From: Gymnopus androsaceus JB14
Lineage: Eukaryota > Basidiomycota > Agaricomycetes > Agaricales > Omphalotaceae
Assembly (NCBI GenBank): GCA_009733575.1
Contig: ML769401.1
Coordinates: 365,476-429,475 of the forward strand
Reading direction: 5' to 3'
DNA: 64,000 nucleotides
Made by a program: the position numbers and the translations under genes. Below are positions 48,539-59,762 of this stretch, piece after piece. The notes under the pieces were generated by a model. The model ran no database searches. It saw only the letters and a program-made list of their open reading frames with translations, and had not been told where the DNA came from. The stretch's first letter is position 1. Each line of letters begins with the position of its first letter.

Positions 48539-48666
48539 CATCAGCAAAACCTGTATCTTGGCCAATACATTCTGGAGCAAGGGTACCCTCTCTGGAGTGC
48601 TCTGGAGAGGGTACCCTTGCTCCAGAATGTATTAAGATGTCTTCAACCATCCAGGTTTTGCTGATG
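48539..48666. repeat. CATCAGCAAAACCTG micro-foldback unit, complete (128 bp)
   Basis: Bounded by CATCAGCAAAACCTG and CAGGTTTTGCTGATG. The interior is itself a palindrome (AATACATTCTGGAGCAAGGG, TACCCTCTC, mirrored to 48635), so the single strand would fold into one long hairpin. Confidence 0.82.
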
Positions 48667-49011
48667 TGTGTATGTACATTGTAATGTGCTGGTACTAGAC
48701 CAAACCACTGGCACTCAGACTAGTGTATGACAAAATCCCATGATCTTCTTCTTGAAGGTGACGTGGTCTTAGTGAGGTCAAATCATAGATGAGTATTGCA
48801 CTGGCATGACCCAGTGTAAGTATCAAGTACAAGATTCATTGCTATTACTATTCATCCTTATCAAATGGACCCAGGACACAAGTATGAACAAAGACTCTCA
48901 TCACGATCTTCCAACATTCCAACCTCAGAACGCTCCCATCTCAATACCTGTCTTTTCTAGAGAGAAAATGTTTACACCAACACTGAATTTGACAAAAAAA
49001 AAAACACTCAC

Positions 49012-49440
49012 TGCATGTTTTGTGAATTTTTCGTTGAGAAACGTCTTTAGCTCCTTAGCAGTACTATGATGATGTCCCGTGGGATGAAGGTAGATGTGAC
49101 CATCCTTCCCAGTGGTTTCAACGGATACGAAATCAGTACCGAGTCCAGTAGAATCTGCTGTCCAAATGCATTTGTCTTTGGCGTTTGGGAATTTCTTCTT
49201 CAGCGCTTCTAAGCTATTGAAAACTGATAGCTAGCAGAATAAAATAAAGTAAGTAAATTTCTTAATTTCTTCCATAGCCCAAAATGAACAGTATTGAAGG
49301 TGTTCTTACACCAAGTTTACTGGATGCCGGTATGGTCTCATCATCCGGCACCTCACCATCCGCATCCTTGCTGATCCAATCCTTCTTTCGCATCTTGCTA
49401 ACGGCATAACTTGTATTTCCTAAACGAAAGAGGGTAGCGG
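49012..49440 (-). pseudogene. 3' part of an unrecognised spliced gene, cut by the copia LTR
   Basis: Exons 49310-49419 and 49012-49230 are joined in phase by a GT-AG intron (49231-49309). They read SYAVSKMRKKDWISKDADGE, then LSVFNSLEALKKKFPNAKDK, CIWTADSTGLGTDFVSVETT and HIYLHPTGHHHSTAKELK. A GTGAGT donor at 49011 points to a further exon downstream. The 5' acceptor at 49420 is followed after about 20 bp by the copia LTR, so the upstream exons are missing here. Family not recognised. Confidence 0.55.
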
Positions 49441-49822
49441 TGTTGTTTTCCTTTCTATTCTTATACGGCCTTTTACTTACAAACACGGACACAAGTAGAT
49501 ACCAAGGACCGTCACTCATATATATATATAGCTTATCCTTCCGTTAGATATTCGCGACCGATTACTTTACAACCGACCCCTATTATACTTACTATATAAA
49601 GCCTACCTATCGCTCCGCACACCTCAGACGCTTCCGATACCTTTCCGGCGCTGAGGTGAGCTTCATACCCTTTTCGTACTATACATAAACACTAACTCTA
49701 TTGTATCAGACTTATACTATCTTATTATAGGTAATACAATTCAGACGCTTCCGATACCTTTCCGGCGCTGAGACTTATACTATCTTATTATAGAGCGTGA
49801 AAGGTTATCAAGAGTATTACAA
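49441..49822 (+). repeat. 5' LTR of copia element
   Basis: 382 bp. It is 63 bp longer than the 3' LTR because a segment with CAGACGCTTCCGATACCTTT and CTTATACTATCTTATTATAG is duplicated near its 3' end. TATATAAAGCC near 49597 is a likely TATA box. Confidence 0.85.
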
Positions 49823-49879
49823 CTGGTTATTGGGCCCCGAGAACCCACTGCGACCTGCTGCGTCTCGTAATACCACAAT

Positions 49880-51988
49880 ATGTCCTCCGTTTCCCTATCT
49901 GGCCACCCTGTCGAGTCCGATAACGAGCTCGACAACGTTACCCCTGTCCAGTCCGACCCAATCTCCACTCGTATTCGTGCGACCGCTACCGCAAAATCCA
50001 CCAGCCGACATCCCTTCATTGCTCCTGTTGAACCCCCCACTAGCCAGCAAACCAACACCCAGCGAACCGACCACTTCGCCCAAGTCCCAAAGCTAGCCCC
50101 TAAGGGCACCAACTTCCTTGCTTTCAAGGAAAGATGGCACATCGCCACCGCTGCTGCTGGCTATGCCCACCTCTTCGATCCTTCGTTTGTCCCACCTGTC
50201 CATCCCGACGATCCAGATGCCCTCGGATATGAAACCGACTTGACAATCTACAATGCCTACACTCGACTCGAAAGTCAGGCCCGCTCCCTTCTCACTGCAC
50301 GACTTGATGATCGTCTAATGCGTAAAGTGACCAAGGGCAGCACTCGAGTCCAAGAAATCTGGGTGAAGCTTGTAGAACAGCTCCAGGTCAAGTCAGAGGT
50401 GGCCATATCGGACATGAAGGCAGACTGGGAGCAACATACCTTCCAAGCCAAGATGAATCTCATCGACTTCCTCGCCGACGACCAGGAAATGGTCGACGAA
50501 ATCGAGAACGCTGGTGGAATCGTCTCCGACAGCGAGTTCAGAGCCCATATTTTGAAGGTAATACCTGCAACATACAAGGATTATATCAATACAATGCTGG
50601 AAATGGCGAATCGCACGAGGACACACCTACCCACCGACGACATAATCGACATGCTTGAGCGTCACTGGAGATACAAAAACCCCGAAACGAAGACCAAAGC
50701 TTCGAAATCAGACACAAAGGATGTCGCATTAGCGGCTGAACCCAGCTCAGTCCCTGCTGGTGGCTTTGGAAGTCATCACCAAGGCTCTTCGAGAGGTCGT
50801 GGTCGTGGTAGGGGAGGAAGCACCTCCGGCTCTCACAAGGGCCCTCGTTGTTATAACTGCAACGAATACGGGCACATCTCGCGTGAGTGTAAGGCGCCTC
50901 GTAAGCCTCGAACTCTGAAAGTGGAGGGGAAGCCTGAGGACAAGAAATCGTCCGATGGCAAAGGAAAGGACACAAATTCAGCGAATGCAGTCGACGATGC
51001 AGAGGATTCGGAGGATTCCATCGAATGGATATACTTTGCCGGTGCTGTATCAGACGCATCATCCGAATCCGACGTCAATGATCTGTTCGACGCTGCAGAG
51101 CCAAGCGACAGCTTAACAGAGTACGACCCACTCGAAGGGCTGTTCGACAATACGGATAGTGACATGCCGCCTCTCGAACCTCAGGACCCAAGTGACGACG
51201 AAGAGTACGATTGGCGGGGTGAATGGAAACGTGTTGGCGAAATCTGCGCGATTATGTGCGGCGACTTGATGCACGAGTTATACCTTTGGGATACCCAACT
51301 GGACATCTGGCATGATTCAGACATTTATACAACAGCCAGAGGCACCCTCGAACCTACGGAACCCGCTCAACACGTTAACGAGGACAACGGGAATAAACAT
51401 TTCACTCACATTCTGGATTCCGGTTGCACTAAGCATATGACGCCTGATCGTTCTATCTTCACCTCTACACCTGTTCCCTGCAAGCTCAAACGTTTCCGTG
51501 CCACGAATAAAAACGTTTTTGAGGCCAGAGAAAGTGCAGATGTCGAAGTCCAACTCCCAAACGGTGATCCCCTTTCCCTGCCCAATACGCTATATGCTCC
51601 GGATATATCCAGCACGCTTATATCGGTCGGCGTCCTGGACGATGCCAGATACTTCGTCACTTTTGGTGGAGGGCAGGCCGTTATAGAAGACGCGGAGGGG
51701 AAAACGGTTGGAACGATCCCGAAATCTGACGGACTCTATAAGATCGTCACCGAACCTACAAATGATAGCCTCGCCGTTACTGAGGAACTGTCTCTGAAGG
51801 AACTTCACCGCCGCTTAGGGCACATCTCCCCCAGCGTTGCGAAAGCCTGCGTTACGGGAGGACACGTCGAGGGCGTAAGGCTGGGTGACACCAACATGGA
51901 ACAATGCGATACTGTGCTTGTTCGCGAAGATGGCTCGGAAGTCCGTTCCAAAGAAACGGCAAGGGGAGAGAGCGGAGAAAGTAGGTGA
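49880..51988 (+). CDS. Copia gag-protease and integrase start, frameshifted at 3' end
   Basis: 702 codons. The gag core (SMKADWEQHTF-like region, about residues 180-260) is followed by an Arg/Gly-rich patch, the zinc knuckle CYNCNEYGHISREC (about residue 325) and an acidic linker. The protease centre is HILDSGCTKHM (catalytic Asp of DSG). The pre-integrase module is ELHRRLGHISPSVAK. After MEQCDT the correct frame is lost (near 51905), so the last about 27 residues are not genuine; another frame there reads AKMARKSVPKKRQGERAEKV, which is the true integrase zinc-finger end. Confidence 0.85.
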   Translation: MSSVSLSGHPVESDNELDNVTPVQSDPISTRIRATATAKSTSRHPFIAPVEPPTSQQTNTQRTDHFAQVPKLAPKGTNFLAFKERWHIATAAAGYAHLFDPSFVPPVHPDDPDALGYETDLTIYNAYTRLESQARSLLTARLDDRLMRKVTKGSTRVQEIWVKLVEQLQVKSEVAISDMKADWEQHTFQAKMNLIDFLADDQEMVDEIENAGGIVSDSEFRAHILKVIPATYKDYINTMLEMANRTRTHLPTDDIIDMLERHWRYKNPETKTKASKSDTKDVALAAEPSSVPAGGFGSHHQGSSRGRGRGRGGSTSGSHKGPRCYNCNEYGHISRECKAPRKPRTLKVEGKPEDKKSSDGKGKDTNSANAVDDAEDSEDSIEWIYFAGAVSDASSESDVNDLFDAAEPSDSLTEYDPLEGLFDNTDSDMPPLEPQDPSDDEEYDWRGEWKRVGEICAIMCGDLMHELYLWDTQLDIWHDSDIYTTARGTLEPTEPAQHVNEDNGNKHFTHILDSGCTKHMTPDRSIFTSTPVPCKLKRFRATNKNVFEARESADVEVQLPNGDPLSLPNTLYAPDISSTLISVGVLDDARYFVTFGGGQAVIEDAEGKTVGTIPKSDGLYKIVTEPTNDSLAVTEELSLKELHRRLGHISPSVAKACVTGGHVEGVRLGDTNMEQCDTVLVREDGSEVRSKETARGESGESR

Positions 51989-52587
51989 AACAGGTCCATT
52001 CCGATGTGTGGGGACCAGCGAGTGTTGAATCTAAAGGGGGCAAACGTTACTTCGTTACGTTTACAGACGACTACTCGCATCTGACGTACCTATTCCTCCT
52101 CCGCGCCAAGTCCGACACATTCGAAGCATACAGACACTTCGAAGCGCTAATCTTCAACGTATTCGATGTTGTGGTCAAGATACTGCACTCGGATGGCGGT
52201 GGAGAATACCTGAGCGAAGAGTTCAAGGAACACTTGAAGTCGAAAGGGACGATTCATCGACTCACCGTACACGACACCCCAGAAGAAAACGGAGTGTCCG
52301 AGAGGCTTAACCTGACGCTCCTCCAGCGTGTCCGTGCAATGCTCCACGACAGCGGCTTGCCGAGCTCGCTGTGGGCCGAGTGCGTTCGCCACACCGTTTG
52401 GCTGAAGAATCGAACGTCGACCCGCGTGCTGGAGGGCAAAACCCCGTACGAGTTGGGGTTCCAGCGTAAGCCAAACGTGGCATTCGTTCCGGTTTGGGGT
52501 GCCAAGGTGTTCGTACGGCGGAAGAGCAAGTCACCTTTAGCTGCCAGATTGATACATCAGACAAGGGACATCCTGCATTTTGCCTGA
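51985..52587 (+). pseudogene. Copia integrase core, truncated by insertion
   Basis: Begins one base out of frame with the upstream part (an extra A in GGTGAAACAG near 51989). Catalytic residues are visible: Asp in VHSDVWGPAS, Asp in ILHSDGGGEYL (usually HSDRGGEY) and Glu in PEENGVSERL. The frame follows the copia sequence to 52532; the codons after that belong to the inserted transposon. Confidence 0.85.
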
Positions 52588-52639
52588 TACATCAAAATGC
52601 ATGATCTCCCTTCCCCTATAAATGCACCGGGGGGCATTG

Positions 52640-53345
52640 CCACCCCACTAATATCCCTTTGCATGCTTCACGACGAGCTCAGGTTGAGCTCACTACTGTA
52701 CAGCCACTTAGCGCGCCTCCGATGTGCCGATTGATACTCATCATCAATTGCACATTGTCAGGAACGTTGTACCATATGCCGCCCGCTGTTTTGATCAGCT
52801 GTTTCAGCCCCGATATAACATTCTAATTGTTGCGTCCGTTGTTCCCAACAGCGAGCGCAACAGCCCTTGTCCGAATTGCGCGTTTTGCGCCCCACCTGTA
52901 ATTGCCGGCCTGCCGAGCCTGTGTGAATAGATCATCGGCAGAACGGCTTTGCTTATGCATTGGCCCTGTGCTATTGCGCCCCATACCTTGCCTATGGCCG
53001 CCAACCACTACTACTATGTGCTTATTATCCCGATTGCACTGCTCATCATTGTGAACAGCGTACAGGATACTTTCCAAATTGGGCGACAAATTTCCAGAAA
53101 ATCGAAATAGATGATGGAATTATCAATACATACACTCACTGCTCATATCCCATATAAATATAATGTTGCACTACTGCGAGGCAAGGATCTCATTCCGTTT
53201 CTGCATTCCCCTACTCTCAGGCTCGCTCCTCCCTTCTTGCGTATGACCCTAGCCTATCCCCCTCTTGTTGAGTGTATTGGCGTCAACTTGATAATTCGGT
53301 ACCATCCTTCAATTGCAAGTAATTTCGGTGCGGACTGCAGGTCGT
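52640..53345. other. Unassigned left interior of the 4.8-kb transposon
   Basis: Short open frames only. A Cys/Pro-rich stretch (CPNCAFCAPP, about 52870) is noted but not recognised. Confidence 0.3.
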
Positions 53346-53720
53346 TATGACGCAAGGAAGAACATCGTTCATGAAAACGATGGTGTCAAAGTATTCTCCC
53401 TCGGTGTCACGGAGTTCGTGTAGCGGAATAAATGCAGCGTTTTGGACCTCTGCGAGATTGAAAGCACCTTGGGTACGCATGGATGTACGTATTGTGATTC
53501 GCATACCAGTTGAGCGAGTGAGGGCATCGTAAATACGCAGAAGCGCCTTGGTCTGATCCGTGGAACCATTCTCGTAGATGGAGACAAAAACGTTGTGGTA
53601 TCCAAGAATGGCGGCAACACTGAAAAGGGTAGCAAATAGGTCGGGAATTATGTCGAAGGAGTTGTAAAGATTGATAGCGAAAAAGTATTGTTCACTCAGT
53701 GGTAGCGGCGGATGCTGTGG
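53346..53720 (-). pseudogene. Captured GT69 (CAP59/CMT1-type) glycosyltransferase fragment
   Basis: About 120 codons without interruption: EQYFFAINLYNSFDIIPDLF, then GYHNVFVSIYENGSTDQTKA, RITIRTSMRTQGAFNLAEVQ, NAAFIPLHELRD and FDTIVFMNDVLPC. This is the core of fungal GT69 alpha-1,3-mannosyltransferase-like proteins (Cryptococcus Cap59/Cmt1), including the NDV Asp motif; the intact enzymes act in the Golgi on glycans. A GT donor-like site follows the last Cys, so it looks like one exon. Possible upstream exons lie at 53940-54720 (minus), where an open frame with a hydrophobic segment occurs, but the gene cannot be completed. Confidence 0.75.
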
Positions 53721-55484
53721 GGGAAGGTATTAACTTCGACAAATCACCGTCAGAGCACAAATTTTGGATTATAGAAACGTACCTTTACCTCATGTCAGGA
53801 CCAGCCGCACCATCTCAAAGGTAGGTCTAAAGAAGCTGTGGGCATGATGATGAACACATACCATCCCTATCACCGATCAAAGGACCCTTCTTCGAGCAAG
53901 TGATAGGGATAGACACGGAGCTTGTTCCTGCTTCAATGGTCAAGTAGTTTTTCTAGAGTCTATCAGGAAAAAGTAGAATACGACGCGAAAGGAGACGAAC
54001 CACAATGACAGTGCCAAGTCGGGAGTCCTAAGGAATGCAGTGAACATCGATATACATAGTGACATGATTGCTCTAGCAGCATACCAATGTTTGGCTGAGA
54101 AAGTCCGATGGAAAGCTGAAGGATGATGGCTGTGGAGAAGGAGGAGGGTTAAAATCAGTGACTCTTGCGCATTCGATAGATGAGTATTGATGATGACCAA
54201 TTCCGGACGCAGGAGCTGGATCAGCGGAAGAAGTGGTGGTGGTAGCACAAGCGTTGGAGACTGCGCGATCTAAAAGGTATTGTTTTTACGAGAAAGGACG
54301 AGCGAGGAATGTATTCGACGTACTGCAAGTTGTCACTGTTTTTCAAGCAGTGGTGCCTGTCGTCGGATCCTACCAGTCTCGCCACGGATCAGGGTGAATT
54401 GAGAGGGCACCGATAATGGCTAGTAAGAGTCATTAAAGGAGGAAGATATTGTAGTAGCTTACGAGGACGCGCTGGACATTGGGTTGTGGACATTGATGCC
54501 ACCTTGTTGTTCAACAGCGACGGCAGTTGGCTGCTCCATCTAGAGTTATGGATGTATGAGTCGTAGTAGGAATCTGGGAGGAGTCGAGAGTGAAGGTAGG
54601 GAAAAGTTGTTGATCGAACCGTGAGACTCTAAGAAAGTCAGGTGGAATGGGCGCTTCAAAGTCCGCGGAGTATCCGATACTTCTTCCGGACATCCGAAAG
54701 TCCAACGTTGACGGTCCCTCCAGCAAGCATCAAGGTTCAGTAGGACGCGAAACGGTTGGAGTACATTATTTCAAGTATATTAAATGTAATTCTTGAAATA
54801 TATAAACTTTGAATAAGTCTGCCGTTGTTCAGAGACATGTCGATGTCGTTGATACCGACATCACCACAAATGTCCCAAAGTATTTGGGATGTATACTCAT
54901 TCAGAGGTGACGCTTACCTCTCAAACTGTACGATCTTACTCGATATGATACCTAGATTCGATCTATGTCCCTAGAAAGATTACGTTGGCAATGTTTTATA
55001 TTCGTGAAAAATGTATCGTTGATATGAACTGAATAATTCTATTCTGTTTGTACATACTTTCTCTGCCAATGCCTCTCTCAATTTAATTTGCTAATTCAAC
55101 CATATAATGAGACTGGAACTAATATATTTGGACTTATCGACCTTAAGGATACTCTTATCGCTGATATTTGGCTCAAGTTCCTCGTGTAGAACGACGAACT
55201 CGATTCTAAATGTACGGTATTCAGAATAAAATAGACTATCATCAAGATTATTAAACTCATTAAGTGAACGTTTGGGATATTAGCGACTAAATACATGTAA
55301 TAAAGCAACCCCGGAGCATCCGGATGGTATCTGGTATCATCTCACTGCTTGAGACCATCGTTTCGAACGACGAGCTCGAAAGAAACGCCTGTTAAGCGCC
55401 TACGGACCGCGTTTCCGAACGCGATTCGTTCGTGATCTCTTTTGCTCTCAACCAACACTCAACCGTCGTCCAAACTTCTTCATG

Positions 55485-55810
55485 CCCATGGTATGTCTAT
55501 TCAACTTGTTTGTGATGCTTAAAAAATATTTTTTTTTTGACTTTTCTACCCTGGTATAGCTGACTTTTCCTCAAAGTCGAATGGCTGCCTGCATCGACTT
55601 CTTGGAGATCCTACTCCAGTGTCTCGAAACTTAAATCCATTAATACACCCTTTTCCTCGTGCCCGAGATTGTACAAGAGCTTTGAATACCCGCAAAAATG
55701 GACAGAATGTTTGCTGGACGCATTAGAGGGCCATATCGACGCTGTAGCGGTGTTCGCAAAGCAAGGAGACTCAATATCGACTGTAGCAAGTGGCGGCTGG
55801 GATCGAGGTA
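55485..55810 (+). pseudogene. Captured SOF1/DCAF13 (WD40, ribosome biogenesis) fragment
   Basis: After a GTATGT...TATAG intron (about 55492-55559) one frame reads LGDPTPVSRNLNPLIHPFPR followed by ARDCTRALNTRK. Then, one frame over, it reads DALEGHIDAVAVFAKQGDSI and STVASGGWDRG. This is the conserved N-terminus of SOF1/DCAF13 (NLNP, HPF.RAREYTRALNA, LEGH.D.V). Intact SOF1 is a nucleolar WD40 protein of the small-subunit processome. A frameshift near 55690 breaks it and only the first about 90 residues are present. Confidence 0.75.
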
Positions 55811-55829
55811 TGTGCTTACTCACCTCTGA

Positions 55830-57250
55830 AGTATTTTTGCCGACTGCGAGCTGTTGAGGCTACTCAGTGCAACGTGTTTGCGTTTTTGTTTTCGTCTATT
55901 CATGTTTTGTCTACATACATTATAACTGTTTTCGGCAACCTACTGACGACTGCGCTTAACAGACGACAACGTGCAATTCTTAATTGACTCCTCTTTCTTC
56001 ACCTACACTCGACCTCGCATAGACTCCTTACGCATCCCCAAGCTCGAAAACTCGAAACCCGTACATAATCGCAGCTTCTTCAACTGCCATACATGCTGTA
56101 ACGGACACTCTCATGCTTCCTCCAGGTGTGGACCCATCTCAAGCCTCGCTTTCCCAACCTCAAGCTTCATGTCTTCCAGGTACCTCTTTTGGCACTAAGT
56201 GCGTACTTTTTTTTCTTGTCATTTCCCTCTATCTAATAAGTCAATTCCGCCAGGTCTCCATAACATATACACAGACCAACGACTCCCTTATCCTCCACTC
56301 GCTATTTACCTATCCGAAGGCCCTCGACACCAAACGGAAATGCCAATGCTCTTTCACAGTAATCATTACTATGTCGCGCAGGAGTATGGGTTGGATATGC
56401 GGATTTCCTAAGCGCGAATGTTCGCGCTGGATGAGCGGCGGTGAAATTTGTAGGATGGTCCGGTCTTTCCAGTGATATCTATCTCCTGGAAGATAGGAAT
56501 TTCTCCTTGTGTCGTTCCGCATCCCGGCCCCTCGTGTTCTCGCTCAACATGCCCTATGTTCCCATCATCTCTGCCTCCTGCACATATGTTCAAACTCATG
56601 TCTTCGCGTTCATCTTTGACCCACCGTGATTTTCCGCTGGTGAACGTTGCTTCTGGTTCTGTTGGCGCCGGGCCAGTTCTCGGTGTCGATCTCGTCTCTT
56701 GTCCTTTTGGGAGGGTGCCAACAGAGACACATGATGGATGCGGGAGACTTCGAACATGTGGGGAGTAGGACAGGAAGAGGCAGAAGAAGCGGATTTGTCA
56801 CGTCAGCTCGTAGTTGGGGGATTTAATTTTTTTAGAGCATGTACAATAATATCAAGGCCGTTTAATTTATCTCGCGTATCGGTTCAATTGTCTTTTTTGT
56901 AGATTGATAGCATTTTTTTTGATATTTGTAGGTGATTTTTGAAAAATGATCGCGCCCGCTGTCTGCGACGATGACGAAGCTAATCACAGCATTGCGACGA
57001 GACGACCAGCAAAGGCTGTGGTCCCTGACCGAAATGGTGTGCGTGACATCGAGGGAAGAGTGCGCGAGCCGGTGTGCGGGGAGGCGGAGATTGATCAGAT
57101 TGATGATGGAATCGGCGATGCTTTTCCGAGTGCCAAAGGCGGGACGGCGGGCAAGGGCGATGAGGGTGCAATGTAACAGTGAACAGCGTGCGGGGGTGGC
57201 GTGGTGGGTGGTAGGGAGCTGATAGTCCCAGGTATGGTAGCCACCAAAAC
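55830..57250. other. Right interior of the 4.8-kb transposon, further coding-like pieces
   Basis: Stretches such as MLPPGVDPSQASLSQPQASC (56113 on) and LPYPPLAIYLSEGPRHQTEM (about 56285) look exon-like and may be a third captured fragment. No family is recognised. Confidence 0.3.
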
Positions 57251-57373
57251 CCCTGCCCAAAACCCCTACTGGTAGGAGGAAGGGAGATCATGCATTCTGA
57301 TGTATCCTGAAAAATGCAGGATCTCCCTTGTTTGATACATGATTCTAGCAGCTAGGGCTGAGCAAGTCGAAGC

Positions 57374-59436
57374 TCCTCACTCGCGCTCGCATTGGTCACT
57401 GGGTCGGCCATAACGAGGATGTTGAGGACTTCGAGATGAGTAAAGGGCACCGGGTATACTGGAAGGAGTCGAAAACGGTGACCGTTGAACGGTCGGTCGT
57501 CTTCAAGAAGGAGGAGGGCCAGATTCGCGGGTACATCGAGGACGAGGAAGACGTTGAGATTGAGGGGGAGGGATCAACCATCAACCCCAACATCTCGACA
57601 ACCTCGCCGATCACAAAATCTCCGAGGTCACCGCAATCTCCGCTAGACACGAGCTCCGATTCGGTCCGAATTCCGCGTGTTCGAAAACCCTCTCAGTACG
57701 TCCAACGTCTGCTACAAGGGACCGGTACAACTGGCGATTCAAAAGCCATTCTCCCCCGCGGTATTCCTCAGCCCACTTCACCTCCTTCCCTTATCCCAGA
57801 AGAAATGACCGAAGAGCAGGCACTATTGGCCGACGTCTCCGAAACTGAAGGTCTCAAGCCCCGAACAGTAGCAGAAGCGCATCGATTGCCCGACTGGGAC
57901 AAATGGGCAAAGGCTATCGAGGAAGAGCTTGCAAACATGCAGCAATTCCACGTGTTCGATGTCGTAGACACCCCGGAGCATGCAAACGTCGTTGGTACGA
58001 AATGGGTCTTTTGTATCAAGAAGAATGCTTCCGGTGGCATCGACCGCTACAAAGCACGCTTGGTAGCCCAAGGCTTCACGCAGGTTGAGGGAGTCAACTA
58101 CTTCGAAACTTACGCCCCGGTAGCACGTCTTGCATCCATTCGCACAGCTCTTGCCTTAGGTGCCCGATTGGACCTCGAAATACACCAAGTTGACATAAAG
58201 GGAGCTTACCTTAACGGCGACTTAATAGAAAATGAAGACATCTATCTGAAGCATCCACCCGGGTTTCCTCTTTCGAAATCTCCCTCGACGACGTCCCTGA
58301 AACTCAACAGACCAATTTATGGGTTGAAGCAAAGCGGACGATACTGGTATATAAAATTTGGTGCGACTCTGAAGGGACTGCTGGGGATGAAACGGTGTGA
58401 TGTGGACCATGCCGTCTACTACAGGCACCAAGACGGCGCGCTTATAATCATTCTTACCTCCGTTGACGATCTAACGATCCTTGCTTCAAGTATAGCTCTC
58501 ATTAACCTCGTCAAGGCGAAGCTCCGCCAGGCCTTCGAAATCACCGACATGGGAGAAATCCATTGGATTCTGGGCATCGAAGTCAAACGAAACCGAGCAC
58601 TCCGAACTCTTTCCCTTTCCCAGAAAGCCTACATCGAGTCCATTGTCTGGCTATTTGACCTGCAGAACTCCAAACCATCCTCCGTTCCCATCGACATCCA
58701 TAATCGACTCTCCAGCTTACAGTGCCCACAGACCCCCGAAGGTGTCGCCGCTATGCGAAACGTTCCCTATAGGACGTTAGTAGGCAAGACCATGTATGTG
58801 AACATTGGTACTAGATTCGACATTTCCTATGCGGTCGGCATCTTCTCGAAATTCCTCACCAATCCCGGTATGCCTCACTTCAACGAAGGGAAACGTTGTA
58901 TTAGGTACCTACATGGTACAACGGACTGGGGTATTGTATACGGAGAGAGTCCCAACGACCCCGAGGGATACGTTGACGCCGATGGAAACATGTTTGAAGA
59001 TCGCCGCGCTATTACTGGCTACATCTTCCTGATCGATGGAGGTGCCGTTAGCTGGAGCTCCCGTTTGCAATCACTCGTCTCACTTTCGACCACTGAATCG
59101 GAATATGTTGCCGCAACCGAAGCCGCGAAGGAGGGACTCTGGCTCAGATCATTCATCTCCCAAATCTTCGAACCGACCTTTACGATTATTCGAAATCCCA
59201 CAACGCTTAATTCCGACAACCAGGCTGCCATTGCCTTGTCGAAGGATCACCAGTACCACGCACGCACGAAGCACATCGATACGCGTTACCACTTCATCCG
59301 GTATGTCATCGAAGAAGGGAAAATCAAACTGGTGTATTGCCCCACGGAGGAGATGGTTGCCGACGCATTGACGAAAGCTCTGCCCAGCGCGAAAGCGAAG
59401 CATTTCGCCGCTGCTGGCGGACTTGGTCCGGTTTGA
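57374..59436 (+). CDS. Copia reverse transcriptase and RNase H (3' part of pol)
   Basis: Frame open from the insertion point; about 666 codons from the first Met at 57436. The end of integrase (ARIGHWVGHNEDVEDFE) is followed by an acidic linker. The reverse transcriptase has ANVVGTKWVF, YKARLVAQGF, YAPVARL and HQVDIKGAYLNGDL. The catalytic box reads TSVDDLTIL (usually YVDD). RNase H has YVDADGN, SWSSRLQSLVSLSTTESEYV and TKHIDTRYHFIR near the end. This half is uninterrupted, but it is cut off from gag and integrase by the insertion. Confidence 0.85.
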
Positions 59437-59443
59437 GGGGGAG

Positions 59444-59762
59444 TGTTGTTTTCCTTTCTATTCTTATACGGCCTTTTTACTTACAAACACGGACACAAGT
59501 AGATACCAAGGACCGTCACTCATATTTATATATAGCTTATCCTTCCATTAGATATTCGCAACCGATTACTTTACAACCGACCCCTATTATACTTACTATA
59601 TAAAGCCTACCTATCGCTCCACACACCTCAGACGCTTCCGATACCTTTCCGGCGCTGAGGTGAGCTTCATACCCTTTTCGTACTATACATAAACACTAAC
59701 TCTATTGTATCAGACTTATACTATCTTATTATAGCGTGAAAGGTTATCAAGAGTATTACAAC
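59444..59762 (+). repeat. 3' LTR of copia element
   Basis: 319 bp, almost identical to the 5' LTR. Three of the four substitutions I see are CG to CA changes (CCGTTAG/CCATTAG, TTCGCGACC/TTCGCAACC, CTCCGCAC/CTCCACAC). Confidence 0.88.

Larger units (their letters stand above)
52524..57368. mobile_element. 4.8-kb gene-capturing DNA transposon (Pack-MULE-like)
   Basis: Element 52533-57359, bordered by the 9-bp duplication GAGCAAGTC (52524-52532, 57360-57368). Removing the element and one repeat restores the copia frame across the junction (RRKSKSKLLTRARIGHW), which proves the boundaries. Inverted repeats of about 85 bp match at about 80% (TAGCTGC(C/T)AGA, ACAAGGGA, ATCCTGCATTTT, GATACATCA, AATGCATGATCTCCCTTCC). 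No transposase is found. It carries pieces of at least two unrelated host genes in opposite orientations. A 9-bp duplication and long inverted repeats suggest MULE; if the true duplication is 8 bp, a hAT or KDZ element is possible. Confidence 0.88.
49441..59762 (+). mobile_element. Ty1/copia retrotransposon, split by a DNA transposon
   Basis: LTRs at 49441-49822 and 59444-59762 begin TGTTGTTTTCC and end GAGTATTACAAC. The order gag, protease, integrase, reverse transcriptase, RNase H is that of copia. The coding region is split between 52532 and 57360 by a 4.8-kb insertion and carries frameshifts near 51905 and 51989. A GAGGGGGAG tract precedes the 3' LTR. The flanks (AGCGG and AAGAA) do not match, so no target duplication is seen. 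Confidence 0.9.
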
